NCBI GenBank assembly: GCA_019096065.1
Contig: JAGUCH010000002.1
Span: 7,080,501 to 7,144,500 of the forward strand
DNA length: 64,000 nt
Source of the DNA: Paracyclopina nana
Taxonomy: Eukaryota > Arthropoda > Copepoda > Cyclopoida > Cyclopettidae
Direction of reading: 5' to 3'
Within the stretch, counting starts at the first letter, position 1. The number at the start of each line of letters is the position of its first letter. The notes beneath the pieces were generated by a model. That model was not told the origin of the DNA, ran no database searches, and saw only the letters and a list, made by a program, of their open reading frames with translations. Below are positions 33,832-46,212 of the stretch, piece after piece. The translations under genes and the position numbers were made by a program.

Positions 33832-36800
33832 CTAAAATTCCGAGGCTGTTATAATTCGAGCGGGAATGGTTTTGAAGGATTGCACTGAGACTTTGTCGTG
33901 GTCGTACAGCGTTAAATATTTGCGGAGCATAAGCAATCTGTCTTCTACAGATCTTTCTGTGACAAAAGCTTTGAATTTCTCCTCATTGTATATTACAGGG
34001 TCGTCATAATTCTCATCTTGAATTGGATCGTCAACGGCATCCATAAGCTGAATCGCGATTTTCATTCTTGAAAAGTTAATGTAACCCGTGTTGTCGAGGT
34101 CGAGCAGTCTCGCCATCCATTTCAATTTTTCTGCTACAGTAGAGAATGCAGTCACCTCGACAATGATCAAAAAATCCTAGGGAAAAATCAAGTTTTATTT
34201 AGCTTATATAATGTAATGATCTTCTCTTGCTTCATGTACAGAAAAAGACTAAAGTGCGGAAAAACGGATTCTTGCGAACACAGACGCAACAATATAAGAA
34301 AAGAATTGCTTATTTTAGCCCCGATAGTTATTTGCAGCTAAGGTTGCGTGGTATCTAAAAAATTCTTCCACCTCGTTGGAAAGTTCCGCCAAACAACCAC
34401 CCAACCAAGACCCAACAACGAATTACTTCCGACGTGCCACAGGCGACACTCTACTTGCAGCAGTCAACTTTATCTCGGTGGAAGGCTCAAAACTTCAGCT
34501 TTCTCGATAAGTACATTGCAAATATTTCTAGCTTCTAAAAGCAGTTCAGAAGATGTAAGCAAAAGGGTATAGCTAGCATAAAGGTATAAAGTAGTATTGG
34601 ACTCTGCTCGCACCCGACTACCAATAGATGGCGTTAGTTGACGTCCATCACTAAGGAAATGAAAACAAAAACAATTTGTTTTCGATGGAAATCTTAGCCA
34701 TGTAAGCAACACCAAAACTTAAATCCCCTTTAGTTATGAAAAGCGTGCAAACTGAAGGAGCCAATGAGGTGAGATAGTTTGCTAGTTTTTAATTCGGGGC
34801 ATCAGGAGCTATAGTTAGCCAACAACTTAATACATCTTTAAAAGGCAATTATAAACATATGCTTGCGTTTCGTAAAATTCCAATGTTGGAATTTTCTTTA
34901 AAAAATTATGAAAAATGGGCTTGCTTTTCTTGCCAGTACAAGAACTGTAGCATGGGCAACATAATTTTCAGATAGCATGTTTTCCGTCAATTTTTTGACA
35001 GACTGGCTTTTCTGAATTAAAACAGCTCCGATCTGAACGATTTGAATTCATGGAATTTATGAATTTTCTCAACAGCAATTTTAGTGAAAGCACCTTTTGT
35101 GCTTTGCATATTCAGTATTCACCCTAGAACTCAATATCCATTTGAACTATGTTTGCGGTAAAAAGCAAATTCTCTAAAGTCTGGTACATTTTGCATATGT
35201 CCTCGAATGACCACCGCTTTTATATTTTGGTTTTAGGCTAGAATATCCACATTTTTTCTATAAAAGCAATTAGATATGATGCTACATTTAGGGGTAAAAG
35301 ATCCGCGGAGATTTTTGAAACGCGGCGCGGGAAATGAGCACCTGGTTATGATGAGGCTAATGGATAGGAATTCTTTGACTAGAATGAGATTCACCAAAGA
35401 GCATACCAAAGGATTCCTTGAACTATCAGGAATGTCACAAGCTTTGTTCAAGAAAAATGGGCTACTTTTTTGCGTGCACGCTTTGGATGTCTTATTAACG
35501 CCATCTATTGGGATTCGGGTAATTTTGTTCCCTTTTTTTCAAAAAGACCTTTTCATAACAAAGCTCCGAATGCTTCGAAGCCTGTACCAACTTCCCATAA
35601 CCCAAGTCATTGAAGGCTGAGTTAAAGCACGCGTCACTTAACATCAATTTTAAATAACATGAAAGGGTATGAGGCCTTTGTATAACTATATATAATACCT
35701 TGAAATCGAGGAAACCAGACTTTCCTTCCAAACCGTATAAGGAGAAAATGGCACTCCCAAATGTGTCTCCATGAGTATCCATTCCTCTATAACACCTTTT
35801 AAATATTTCAATAAGCTGCATCTGGGTCATCTGTCCTTTCGGCGATACTTTGCGAAATCTCTTGAACCACTTGATGATTTGCATTTGCCCCAACTTGGTA
35901 TTCTCTATGCACCATGCGGTGTCTATCTCATGCAAGTATTTTCCAGTTTTGGGGTGATCCTTGATGCTAATCTGCTTTACTATTTGTTGAACAAATATTT
36001 CATCAGCTTCTCTTTCTTCGGCTTCTTTTTGAGCTTTTCTGCAAAGGGAGAAGGGTGATGTTACTAGAAGCGGATTACAAAGCTGCAGCGACAATTTTGC
36101 ATTGTATCTACTACCTCACTTGCTCCTCAAAAGTGCTAGCTCCTTTTGGAGTCGTAGCTCTTCGCTCCATGTTTGTCATTACATTTTGTGGATCTACCGC
36201 CCTATCCCAAAGCCCAAATTCAACGGGCCGTTCCTGAACTATGTTAAGATCTTCGGCACTTTTCGTGTCGTCTTCATCCTCGGGAGCTTTGCTCTCACTC
36301 TGCTTATCAAATATGTCCATGTATCTTGAAGCGACTATAGGCTTAATCCATTTTTTGTCCTCGCATTCGCTGTCATCCTCTGAGGGCTCGTGGATCTCTT
36401 CATCATCGAAAATTCTGCGTCCCACAGCCGCCTCAGAGCCATGATCCGCCAGCATTTGTTCAAGTTGGGTTTTAGGACGATTGAGCTCAGCGAGGACCAG
36501 CCATTTAAACGTTTTCTTGTCGGGTGCCTCGGCCAAATCAGTAGCCCCTAGGACCTCGCAGATTCGTTTCAAAAGTTGCTCGTTCCGTTCGTTTTTCTCA
36601 GCATCGTCCTCTTCGTCCTCTGAAATAGTTTGGATAGCTGTTCTGATCTCTTCGACCTGCTCTTCCAAAACTTGGTTACTCCTGAGCTTCTCTATCATTT
36701 CATCCACGAGATCTTGAAGATTTTCATCGTCTCGCAATATTAGACCATTGGCTGAAGCTCTTCTTGAGCTTGGATTTGACCCTCGCTTTTTGCTGCCGTG

Positions 36801-37254
36801 CCGTGATAAGCTAGCTTGATTTGTCTCCGCAACTGATTTCCGCCTGCTTGGCAAGTGTTGATGGATTTCATCTGCATTGACAGATTTGCGCCTGGCTCCA
36901 ATCTTGCTTGGAATTTCGATGTGAGTGGTCGACTTCCTCCTTATTCTACTGTGAGGTATTTCAATGCTGGCCACTGAGCTTCGTCGGGCAGCATAGGAAT
37001 CTGGAGGTATCTCTACTGATCTCCGACGTGCGCTCAAATTGGTTGGCAGTTCAATTGTAGCGATTGATTGGCGTCTCTTGGCAGAAGAGGAAGCGCTTTT
37101 TTCAGGTGACTTCTGAAACATCACGATATTGAATTAAATTAGCTAGTACAATTTCTCGAAAAATGAATATGAATTATTTTCTGCTCACCTTTATCACGCT
37201 GGATCTATGCACATTTATGACAACTCGGCTAGGTGATTTGCTCAAGGAGTCCAT
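33832..37254 (-). CDS. Basic Ser-rich protein fused to neuronal-calcium-sensor-like EF-hand domain
   Basis: Join (minus) 37254-37189, 37112-36115, 36038-35699, 34176-33832; phases agree, 582 aa. Residues 1-150 contain about seven copies of a basic motif around A/S-RRKSV-x-x-IEIP (for example ARRRSVEIPPD, IRRKSTTHIEIP, ARRKSVNADEI), each a potential PKA-type phosphorylation site. A helical acidic middle follows. The C-terminal 210 residues follow the recoverin/NCS layout: IIKWFKRFRKVSPKGQMTQM, FLDFKDFLIIVEVTA, LKWMARLLDLDNTGYINFSR, then YDHDKVSVQSFKTI. The EF loops are degraded; DLDNTGYINFSR keeps the most ligands. The fusion and repeat are not ones I can name. The last intron is 1.5 kb (34177-35698) and I see nothing in it. 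Confidence 0.72.
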
Positions 37255-37547
37255 GGTTACTTAATGCAATTTTGAAAACAGGTGAGATAATAGTGACTGT
37301 ATCCGCTAGCTGCAATACAGGTTTGTCTAGAACTGTTGCAGTCAATACTCAGAGAGTACCTTTTTGTATTCGCCAGCTACACTACAATTGCGTGTTTCCC
37401 GTAGGTATGTTTCACCAAGTTTCTGCGCAGAGCAAGACAAAAATGATAGTAAGACATGATCATTAATGGCAAGAAGTCAAGGAAGGTATACAAGCTGTTT
37501 ATTTAGCCAATAAGAATTAGCCACAGTATACACTATATAATAGCATA

Positions 37548-38148
37548 TTATGAGCTGATCTTAATTGGGATCTTGAAGCAAACAAAGTCAGCATCGTTGC
37601 CACTTGGGCCAACCTTGAGGGTCCATTTTCCAATGACTGATCCCTGTATGAGTGGAAAATTAAGAAGCTAGTAATTCACCGTTAATACCAAGTGTCCAAC
37701 TTACAGAGGGGTACAACGGCTCAATTTTCATGGAAACTTCGTATGTGAACTCTTCTCCAGCCTCGATGGGGCAATCTCCAGTTGACAGGTCTTGGCAGGC
37801 GTCAACTTGAGGGCAGCCACCAGGGAAAGGGACTTCAATTCCAGCCAGGACTCCGTAGATTTTGCAGTAGAGAGAATCAACGCTCGAGGTGGCAGAGAAA
37901 ACCAACTGACCACGAGCGGTGTCACCCTTGTGGACAACGCATTCGTCATCTTCAAACTGGTCGCATCCGTCCATGAACAGAGATTTTATCGAGCCTCCAG
38001 TAGATCCTGTAAATTAGTTTAAAGAGGTAAAACATCAATAAATTGGTGTGCCCTATCGATAATTACCACAGTCCTCAACGAGACCAGTTACGTCTCCAGC
38101 ATGAGCTGAAGCCACAGCAAGGGCAAGGATAATTGCAAAGGTCCTCAT
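37548..38148 (-). CDS. npc2: NPC2-type secreted lipid-binding (ML domain) protein
   Basis: Join (minus) 38148-38067, 38006-37705, 37643-37548; phases agree, 159 aa. Signal peptide MRTFAIILALAVASAHA. The mature ML domain has six or more Cys in NPC2 order: VEDCG, GCDQFEDDECVVHKGDT, LYCKIYGVLAGIEVPFPGGC, DACQDL, GDCPIEAGEEFTYEV, and the closing strand DADFVCFKIPIKI. NPC2 carries cholesterol and other lipids in lysosomes; arthropods have expanded families that also bind semiochemicals, sterols or microbial lipids, so the ligand cannot be read from sequence. A TATAAAT lies about 50 bp upstream of the start codon. Confidence 0.93.
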
Positions 38149-38197
38149 TTTGCTCAGATGTTGATTGCAACTGCAGTTGATGCGAGCAACTCACCCA

Positions 38198-38204
38198 ATT
38201 TATA
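38198..38204 (-). promoter_or_regulatory. TATA box of the NPC2 gene
   Basis: TATAAAT on the minus strand about 50 bp before the start codon, leaving a leader of roughly 20-25 bases. Confidence 0.5.
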
Positions 38205-38363
38205 TGAAATTCGTAAGGATTTGAGTCAATACAGGTGTCAAGATTAATGCTATTTGTCCAGCATTGCACGTACACCACCTGGTGGATAAAGATCAAGGCG
38301 AATTAATTTATTTTTCTTATCGCAGCGACTACTAAATAGTAACAGCACACGTGTGATGTAATT

Positions 38364-39453
38364 CTAAGTTAGCAAGAATTTCTCGACAACTTCATTGAAG
38401 CGGTCCTTGAATTTGAAATGAAGATTGTGTTTTCCCTCAGGAAAGATGACCAACCTAAAAATAAATACTTTTTCTACTAAGCAAGCAATAAAAAAGCCTC
38501 ATGAATTGAGCCTTACTTTGCATGAGGGATTCGCTTTTGCAAGACATTTGGGTGGTCTGAGGCCACCATGGCATCAAGGCTGCCATGGATAATTAAGGCA
38601 GGACATCGAATATCTGGCAGTAATTCACGACAAATATTCTTGTCAGGGGTGGCTTCGGCTATCTGCAGCATGCCATCGTTCCAGGCCTTCCACAATTGAG
38701 GAAAGTATTCCTTGCCATACATTTCCTCCATTGGTTGCCTCATTCTTAGAGACCAATTACTGACATCTCTTACTTTTGAAATCATTTCAATGTCTTCATC
38801 TTCAAAATATGAATTTGCAGCATGAGCCACCAGTTTCTTGACATTTCTTGTGTACCTTTAAAAACTTCGAAATGAAAAACTGAAGAGCTTGCTAAACGTA
38901 TATGGGCTGCAGCTTACAGGGCCGCCATTATGAGGGCAGTGATGCCACCGTCAGACCAGCCCACCACAGAAAATTGCTCATGCCCGAGCGATTTCATGAA
39001 TTTTAAGGCCCATTGTGCGTCTCTTTCAAAAAAGTTCAAGGGGAAAGTTCTTTCTGGCGGCCTTGATTTGCCATAGCCAGGCGGGTCCCAAGCTATCAGC
39101 GTAAGTTTACCAGATTTATTCATGCCTGTCAAAAAGCAGATTGGGGAATGATTCCTTTTATTTGGGCTTTTCAACCCGTCACCTTCAAGTTGGGGAGCAA
39201 AGTCATGCCTTCCAGACCCCAGGGCTCCAGGGAGAAGCAGGACAGGATGACTTCCAGTGCCACTTGTACAATAGTTGATTGCAATTCCATCATCAAGCTG
39301 CTGCAGCCTGTCATCTGATATCTTGGCGGACATCAGCCTGATTGGAGAGATGAACAACGGGAGGTAAAAAGCTGTTACAAAATTCATTTACCTAATACGC
39401 AATCCATTTCGCGCCTCAATCAAGGCTGACAAGACACGTCCTTTCAGTAGCAT
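38364..39453 (-). CDS. bphl: Biphenyl hydrolase-like / valacyclovir hydrolase (BPHL)
   Basis: Join (minus) 39453-39392, 39337-39183, 39125-38918, 38855-38517, 38454-38364; phases agree, 284 aa. The first exon encodes a basic amphipathic leader (LLKGRVLSALIEARNGLRIR) typical of mitochondrial import. An alpha/beta-hydrolase fold follows: VLLLPGALGSG (oxyanion loop), AWDPPGYGKSRPP, nucleophile elbow GWSDGG with Ser130, the lid region RDVSNWSLRMRQPMEEMYG, acid in IIHGSLDAMV, and the His in PEGKHNLHF. Several of these segments match BPHL almost word for word. BPHL hydrolyses alpha-amino-acid esters and homocysteine thiolactone. The 57-bp third-exon-preceding intron is open in frame, so an unspliced reading would add an insertion before the AWDPPGYG strand. 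Confidence 0.93.
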
Positions 39454-39699
39454 TGCAATTTGCTTTCAAAAAGCTGCGTCTTGTTTACCATGCAATCTTA
39501 AGTTGCACCCAACCTAGCATAGACACACTTGTGGCAAAAAAGCCAATCTCTGCAAGGAGTTCAGCCTGCTTTCTTTTTTTGCAGATTTCAGTGAAGGGTA
39601 AAAACTAGATGCTTTTTATTAAGGTCTTTTGTAAACTGGGCAAACCCTCTATGAGATATGAATGTGTCAGTGTATTCAATAAATACGAGCATGAGAAAA

Positions 39700-41238
39700 T
39701 CATTTTAGACCAGCATCCGCATCCTCGTCTGTGGACTTTTTTGCACTGTCATTACTTTTAGCAGCTTCGGCGTCCTTCTCCTCCTCTTCCTCCTCCTCCT
39801 CCTCGTCATCATCTTGACGAAGGGATTCTTTTAACTCATTTGTGCGCTTTTCCTCGCGAATTTCCATGATCTGTTTGCACTCGTCAATCAGCCTAAAAAA
39901 GCAAGCAAAGTTGGGCCTTGAATAGACACTTAAGATATTTTAGTCCTACTTTTGGTATGGCTCATTATGGAGAAAGCAAATCAAGATGACAGTCATGTTG
40001 TCACACCCAAGGCCACCAATAGAGGAGTCGGTTGCTAGGCAGTGGTTCATAAGCTCCTCGCAAATTATTTCTGGCTCAAGTTCACTTGCGATTCGTTTGA
40101 TGATGAAATCTGCAACATCTTGGTTGGTCAGCACGTCCCAAATGCCATCGCAAGCCAACACAACAAACTGAAGGTCCTTGGTAACCTCGTGAACTAACAC
40201 GTCTGGAGAGCAAGAAATGACTTGGTTTTCCGGACTCAGCTCAGTATTATTTTTGAAGGCGAAATCTCCCAAAGCCCGACTAAGCGCCAAGTTACCATTG
40301 ACACGGTTGTATTCAACGAATCCACCAGCCTAGATTGCAAAGAGCGGAGTTAGTGCTGTGAATAATTATCGAGTTCAGTGAAGAATCAATTAGTCTTCAT
40401 TTAATTATGGAACCTTAGAAGGTAACGCTAAAATCCAACTATCTGAAAATTAAGCTAACAGCTATCATGGCACTTAGAGATAATTAAAAGCACAGATTAA
40501 TAACCTGCCTTGACGAGACATATACACTATACTAAAACAGTGGAAAATAGAAACGTTAGTTTTACTTTTTCAATACGGGCTTTTTCTTTGGCATCACCAG
40601 GCTTATGATCGGTGCTTAAAGGCTCGGCAAGGCCATTAGTACTCGCAATGCATCTGCTGTCTCCGACATTTCCCACATACAACTTTCCATCTCTGCGCAA
40701 GGAGCAAAATTTTTTTTTACATAATTCTAATTCAAACGAACTATGAAATCGCGCTCGCACCTGAATAGCATCGTAATGGCCGTGCACCCAGACATTTCGT
40801 CTCTCAGTGATTCGTCCTTGAGCATGGCCTCGTCACACTCTAGAAAGCCCTGAAAATGCAAAACTAGAGCAATTAACCCAATTACACTATTTCTGACCCA
40901 CCTTCTTTATTGCTTCTTCATACTTGCCCTCCTTGTACTCAGGGCGCCTTACTATGTACTTGTGCAGGTTCTTGGACACATATGCTGCCACTTTGGCGCC
41001 TCCATGACCATCGTACACTAAAAAGAAACGAATTTGACAATTTCCTTTCAGTAGCATCTTTTGCTATACCAGCAAAGAAACCAGCCTCCTTGTCTTCACT
41101 TAAAGATAGAATATGAGTGTGAGCATCTTCCATGGAGATTCTCCATCCTTGCATCGAACTCGATCCCACCTTGACCACCTGGTTTTGCACAGACGCAGAT
41201 TGCTTGGACGTAATCGGCTCGCTCAACGTTTGACCCAT
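39700..41238 (-). CDS. PP2C-family Ser/Thr phosphatase (PPM1, Ptc2/ppm-2-like)
   Basis: Join (minus) 41238-41070, 41017-40902, 40849-40761, 40692-40566, 40329-39950, 39892-39700; phases agree, 357 aa. The N-terminus MGQTLSEP has a myristoylation-type Gly2 and is shared with yeast Ptc2/3 and nematode PPM-2. Metal-binding motifs: GWRISMEDAH (Asp38), VYDGHGG (Asp59), VGNVGDSR, LALSRALGDF, VVLACDGIWDV, and GCDNMTVILI near the end of the catalytic domain. A long Asp/Glu run with a Ser/Lys tail closes the protein. PP2C enzymes of this type are Mg/Mn-dependent monomers acting on stress-MAPK and other phosphoproteins; the substrate here is unknown. Confidence 0.94.
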
Positions 41239-42014
41239 TATGATGATTGGTAAGTTCTGGTCTTCCTATGTCATGACACCCTGCGCAAGATTTTATCTTT
41301 AGCTGATGAAACAATTAAAACACCCTTATCTTGTGTGAACTCAATGACAACAAAACAAACCTGGATGAGGTAGAGAATAAAAAGGACCTGGACAAGGCCG
41401 GGAAATGCTGCAAGAGTATTGACAGGTCTGGAAATTAAAAAATTCGTCTGGCAATGCAAGGATCCAACTCGCTCCTGTTTTCTACAATTTCTGCTGATTT
41501 TTTTGTACTTTTCACTGCCAGTCTCTGATCGAAATCGAGTCAAGCCTACATAAAGGAAACCGAAACCTGGTTTGATTCAGCAAAATTGCTCTCTTTTCTC
41601 CAATATTCCGTAAAAATATGATAAATACAATAACATGTATGAACTCCAGGAGCCAATTTTAGATCATTTCAGGCTAATTGCCTAAAACATCGAGACATGT
41701 TGGATCAATGCGAGTCTCAAAGCTAGAAGCTCAGTTTGTTCTTTTAAAAAATCGGGAAATAACGTGAAACACACTCACACGTCTGCTGCGCATACTGCAA
41801 TAAGGCATTGACTTCGCATTCATTCCACCTGAATTTCGGCGATTAGTTGAGGTATGTCGTGGGTTTCATCTTAAAGAATTGTCTCTTTAAATTCAGAGTG
41901 ATTATCTGATCTCATATTTTTCACTTTTCCGCTACTCTCATACAATAGCCGCTTGACGACAGAGAGTTCAATTATTTTCAATTTTTGAACCAATGCTTGT
42001 ATTTGAAACAGTCG
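41239..42014. other. intergenic, nothing recognised
   Basis: Upstream flank of the PP2C gene and downstream flank of the RTN4IP1-like gene on the same strand. Short frames only. Confidence 0.5.
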
Positions 42015-43878
42015 TTATACATTTTGCAATTTAACAATGTCACGGTGGCCTCTGAGGCCAAATGTTATTATAGTCTTGCCCACTGTGGTGGTGGTAGCAG
42101 TTGCCTGAAAAGCCTCTTCCGCCTGTTCGTAAGCATAAGCTGAATCAAGGACTGGCTGAAGCTTGCCCGCTTCTACGAGTTCTGAAAAGTGATCTAAAGG
42201 GCGAACGTCTAAATGGTGTAGTTTTGAAGTCCAAATAGACCTCCAAAACGAAAGGAGTCTTCTTCTGAAAAACCCATAAGCATCTGATGCTAGTCTAAAT
42301 TCACTGCTGGACTTCACCACTTGCTTGCTGAATTCCAAGCAAAATGATTCACTAAGGGATGAATCCTCGAGGGTGAGGAGGCAAATGTCGAATGGCTTTT
42401 CCTCCACAGCAAATGCTTCCAAGCACCTTTCTTGAGCCTTGTCGGGATCGTGAGGTAGTGATATGACACGGTCAGCACCTAGATGTTTGGCAAGAGGAGT
42501 AACATTGTGGTTGACGCAAGCTGTTACTCTACCTCCCCATGCTTTGACAACCTGTAATTAAGTATTTTTCAAAATGACTTTTATATTGCAAATCTTTCAT
42601 CTATCTCAGATTTGGTTTCTTTTACCTGAATGGCTATGCAGCCTGTTGGGCTAACAGCATCAACAATGAGCACATGTTTGCTTCGTAATCCTAATTTGGG
42701 CTTGATTTTGCCTTGATGTACCAATGCGTCCCATACTTTAAGGCTAGAAAAAGGGAGGGTAGCTGCCCCATCGTGACCTAAATGCGCAGGTTTCAGCCTC
42801 ACTGTGTCCGCGTTGACCACCACAAACTCGCACAGAGTTCCATTGGCAGCCAAAGCTTGAGCTGACCATACCGAATCCCCGACTTGAACGTGATTCACAT
42901 GCCGTCCGACGTCTAGCACAACTCCGGACAAGTCCCTTCCTAATACCAGCGGTGAGACTGTTTGTGAAATCCTCTTCTCCGTTCTGGCCAGGCCTGACAG
43001 CAGAGCAATATCAGATAGATCAATTGAGGCTGCGTGAACTCTGATGAGCACTTGATTGGGCCTAGTAATTCGAGGCACGATGAGGTCAAATCTCATGCAG
43101 AGACTTTCTAGGCCTCCATACTGTTGGTCACTACTCAGAGTAGCACCACTCATAGTTCTTGGTTTTATGACATTTTTGTAGTAGCTATGGCACGATTTTG
43201 TCACCCACCAATGGGTGAAGACGATGCCTAAAGCGAGGCCGAGGCCGGCTGCTAGAATGGCGTTTTCTGACAAATGGGCAAGATAAGGAAGAGATTTTTT
43301 GTATAGAGTGAATGCGCCGTGCCTTGCTATAGAGTGACATTTCTCGATGAGTGGGTGGAGTATGACTTTTTCGCGTATGATTGCTAGCAACTTATCTATG
43401 AGAAGGCTGGCCTTTTCTTTTAATGCGGTCAGCCCAGGTTGATGGTGATGAAGCCGGTCGTGAACATGACTTAGTGCTTGATCTAAATGTGCCTATAAGA
43501 GCATTAAAATACATCTTCATGAATTAAGCTGCATACGGCTTGGCAGAACTAGCGAGGCTGCCGAAATTGAAACGCTTTCTTGAGAAGAATTTACGATATG
43601 AAGTCATGAAATTGTCCAAAGAATATCAATGAAAGGATCCGATTTGGTTTTTGGTAATTTTGTGGTGAAGCTGTAATCGATCTTTTCAAAAATTCAGACG
43701 ATCATTTAGTGTCATGAAATTATTTAAAAAAGAGAAAAATGATCAAAGGTTCACGATTCAAATAAGCCTTTAGAGCAAGGTATACTTAGAAAAAGAAATT
43801 ACGTAATACCTTTAAACGTTGCTGCAGGTGATTGCTCTTGGCAATGGCCTCAGAAAGATCATGTGGAACTTGTGTCAT
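42015..43878 (-). CDS. RTN4IP1-like quinone oxidoreductase with membrane anchor
   Basis: Join (minus) 43878-43810, 43492-42626, 42551-42015; phases agree, 490 aa. Residues 1-95 are helical and His-rich without a classical presequence. One membrane segment lies near 100-118 (ILAAGLGLALGIVFTHW). The rest is a zinc-independent MDR fold: VLIRVHAASIDLSDIALLSG, LGRDLSGVVLDVG, VQVGDSVWSA, AATLPFSSLKVWDALV, LIVDAVSPTGCIAIQVVKAW (nucleotide-binding turn), and the C-terminal GKTIITF. This fits the RTN4IP1/RAD-8 family, mitochondrial NADPH oxidoreductases needed for coenzyme Q synthesis. The Rossmann Gly motif reads VSPTGC, weaker than AxxGGVG. A strong acceptor lies 25 bp before the ATG, so the 5' UTR is spliced. 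Confidence 0.8.
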
Positions 43879-44017
43879 TGGGTGTGCTCCTCATATGCTT
43901 CTTCTGCATAGAAAATAAACAGGCATGTTTCAAGCTTGCTACTCAACTGTCATGTCTTTCCCCTATAGCTACAGCTGAAACATAGAAGCCACAACAGCAA
44001 CGATAGCAGAAGCAACA
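43879..44017. promoter_or_regulatory. 139-bp divergent intergenic region with two outward 3' splice sites
   Basis: Between the start codons of the RTN4IP1-like (-) and IDH3B (+) genes. A plus-strand acceptor (TCTTTCCCCTATAG, exon from 43969) precedes IDH3B, and a minus-strand acceptor (TTTATTTTCTATGCAG, exon from 43903) precedes RTN4IP1. Only 65 bp separate them. Confidence 0.55.
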
Positions 44018-45204
44018 ATGGCCAGCCTAAGCATTTCCCTACTAAGATCATCGTGTCAGCCGCGAATGAAACTACTGCTACCATCTGTGATGGCACCAAT
44101 TGTGCAGAAGCGTTCCTTTGCTATCAATAAGGCTGGTAACTATGTCGTCACGATGATTCCTGGAGATGGCGTCGGCCCAGAGCTAATGGACTCGGTCCAA
44201 GCGGTGCTGAAGGCCGTCAATGTTCCTATTGACTTTGAAATGTTGCATTTCTCCGAGGTCCAGCATAGGATCAGTGCCACTCTAGACCAAGTCCAGAAGA
44301 GCCTTGACCGCAACGGCGTGGCTATCAAGGGCGTCATCAATATCCCCGACAACAGCTTCACCAATGACGCGCAGAATTTGAACCAATTATTCAGGAACGC
44401 CAATGACTTGTTTGCCAATGTGGTGAGGGTCAAGTCTTTGCCAAACATTCGTTCCAAGCACAATGACCTCGACTTTGTCATAGTGCGAGAGCAAACCGAG
44501 GGCGAATACACAGGACTGGAACATGAGTCTATCAAGGGTGTTGTGGAGTGTTTGAAGGTGATCACTGCCGAGAAGTCGAGGCGCATTGCCAAATTCGCAT
44601 TTGACTACGCCACCAGACACGGGCGGAAAAAAGTCACATGTGTGCACAAGGCCAACATCATGAAGATTGGAGACGGGTTGTTCCTCAAGTCTTGCTCAGA
44701 GATTGCTAAGCTCTATACGAACATCAAATTTGAGCAGATGATAGTGGACAATGCATCTATGCAGCTTGTCTCAAACCCACAGCAATTTGACGTCATGGTG
44801 ATGCCCAACTTGTACGGCAACATTATCTCCAATATTGCAGCTGGACTAGTGGGGGGAGCAGGGTTGGTGTCTGGAGCCAGCTTCTCAAGTACCGTCGCTG
44901 TTTTTGAGCCAGGAGCAAGGCATACATTTACTCAAGCAGTAGGTAAGGTTATTTAGTCTGATTTTTCCGAGCAAAGAGCTTTAGAAATGCTTGCTTCCTC
45001 TTTCCAGGAAAAAATGTTGCCAATCCAACAGCAATGCTGCTTAGTGCTGCAAGCATGCTTGATCATCTAGGAATGGATCATGAAAAGGTACTCATAAGAA
45101 ATGCCATCAATAAAGTATTGATGGACGGGAAAGTTCGAACGAGAGACATTGGTGGCTATGCTTCGACTAGCCAATTCACAACTGCAGTGATTAATAGCAT
45201 TTGA
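44018..45204 (+). CDS. idh3b: NAD-isocitrate dehydrogenase subunit beta, mitochondrial
   Basis: Join 44018-44942, 45008-45204; phases agree, 373 aa. A mitochondrial presequence with Ser/Arg/Lys and no acids ([18 protein letters not shown]) is followed by [20 protein letters not shown]. Conserved blocks: [94 protein letters not shown] and RDIGGY. It is the beta (regulatory/assembly) type rather than alpha. The stretch between [11 protein letters not shown] and [12 protein letters not shown] is more divergent than in other IDH3B proteins. The enzyme converts isocitrate to 2-oxoglutarate in the TCA cycle. It is divergent from the RTN4IP1-like gene. Confidence 0.93.
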
Positions 45205-45999
45205 GAATGCATTGCAATGCATTGCAACTATTTTTGATACCAAGAGCGAAATAATATCAATAAATGGAGAACTGAACGTGATCCTTAGACTTTCGTCAAT
45301 TCTGCTGCCTCATCCATGGGTCCTACAGCCTTGACTGATGCAGTTAGATTGCACCAAGTGCGTCCCCAACGCAAAAAATTAGCTTAAGGCAGTCATTGGG
45401 GTCCAAGAGAGTCTGTTATGAAGTATGAACCGCAAATTTTGTAATTTCTCTGAACATTGTTTCTTATTTGGCAAGTGGTAACAGGATTGAAAATTGTGGT
45501 TGGGGCATCGATTGCATCCCTCAAAAATGAGGCCTCTTGCAACTACCAAATTTGTTGGTCAGAAAACCTACCCGCCGCCCAAAATGTTTCAGAATGTATT
45601 GCTAACTCGCAAAAGTTTCAAAGGTTGTTTGAGGTTGGTTCTATGCTCTACCTATGGGCAGCGACATGCTTCCCTTCGTTCTATGTCTCTGATTTTAAAC
45701 GAATTCAGACTAATTGAGAAGTAAATATAGCACTCCAAAACCCACCATTATTACAGTCATGCCTACCTTTAAAATTAGCTAGCATGGTGGCATTTTGTGA
45801 TATGCGTGCTCTTATGGCCGTATCTGCCTCAATGTAGACGCCGGAGCCAATTTCTAACCTTGTGTAAGGCCAGACAACTTAAAAGTATAAGCATTATTTG
45901 GCCAAGTTTCAACTGATCAACTGCCATATGCTACAAAAAATGCTCCACATTTTGACAGTCCAGCGAGGCAAGTGTCCTAAGAAGCAAATTTCCAGAGAG

Positions 46000-46212
46000 C
46001 CAAACGCCCAAACAAGCAAAAGGGAGGGGGCAAACAACCTTAAAGGCGAAAGGGAGGAGGGCAAACAACTAAAGAGGCAAAAGGGAGAGAGGCAAAAGTC
46101 CATAAAGGCAAAACGGAGGGGGGCAAACGGGAAAGTGACAAAAGTCCAAGAAGGCATAAGGGAGGGATGCAAAAGTCTAAAGAGGCAAATGGTCGAGGGG
46201 CAAACAGCTTGC
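46000..46212 (+). repeat. Degenerate purine-rich minisatellite, about 30-bp unit
   Basis: About seven imperfect copies of a unit near AAAGGCAAAAGGGAGGGGGC followed by AAACAAC or AAAAGTCC. Strong purine bias on the plus strand makes triplex or R-loop structure possible. Confidence 0.7.
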
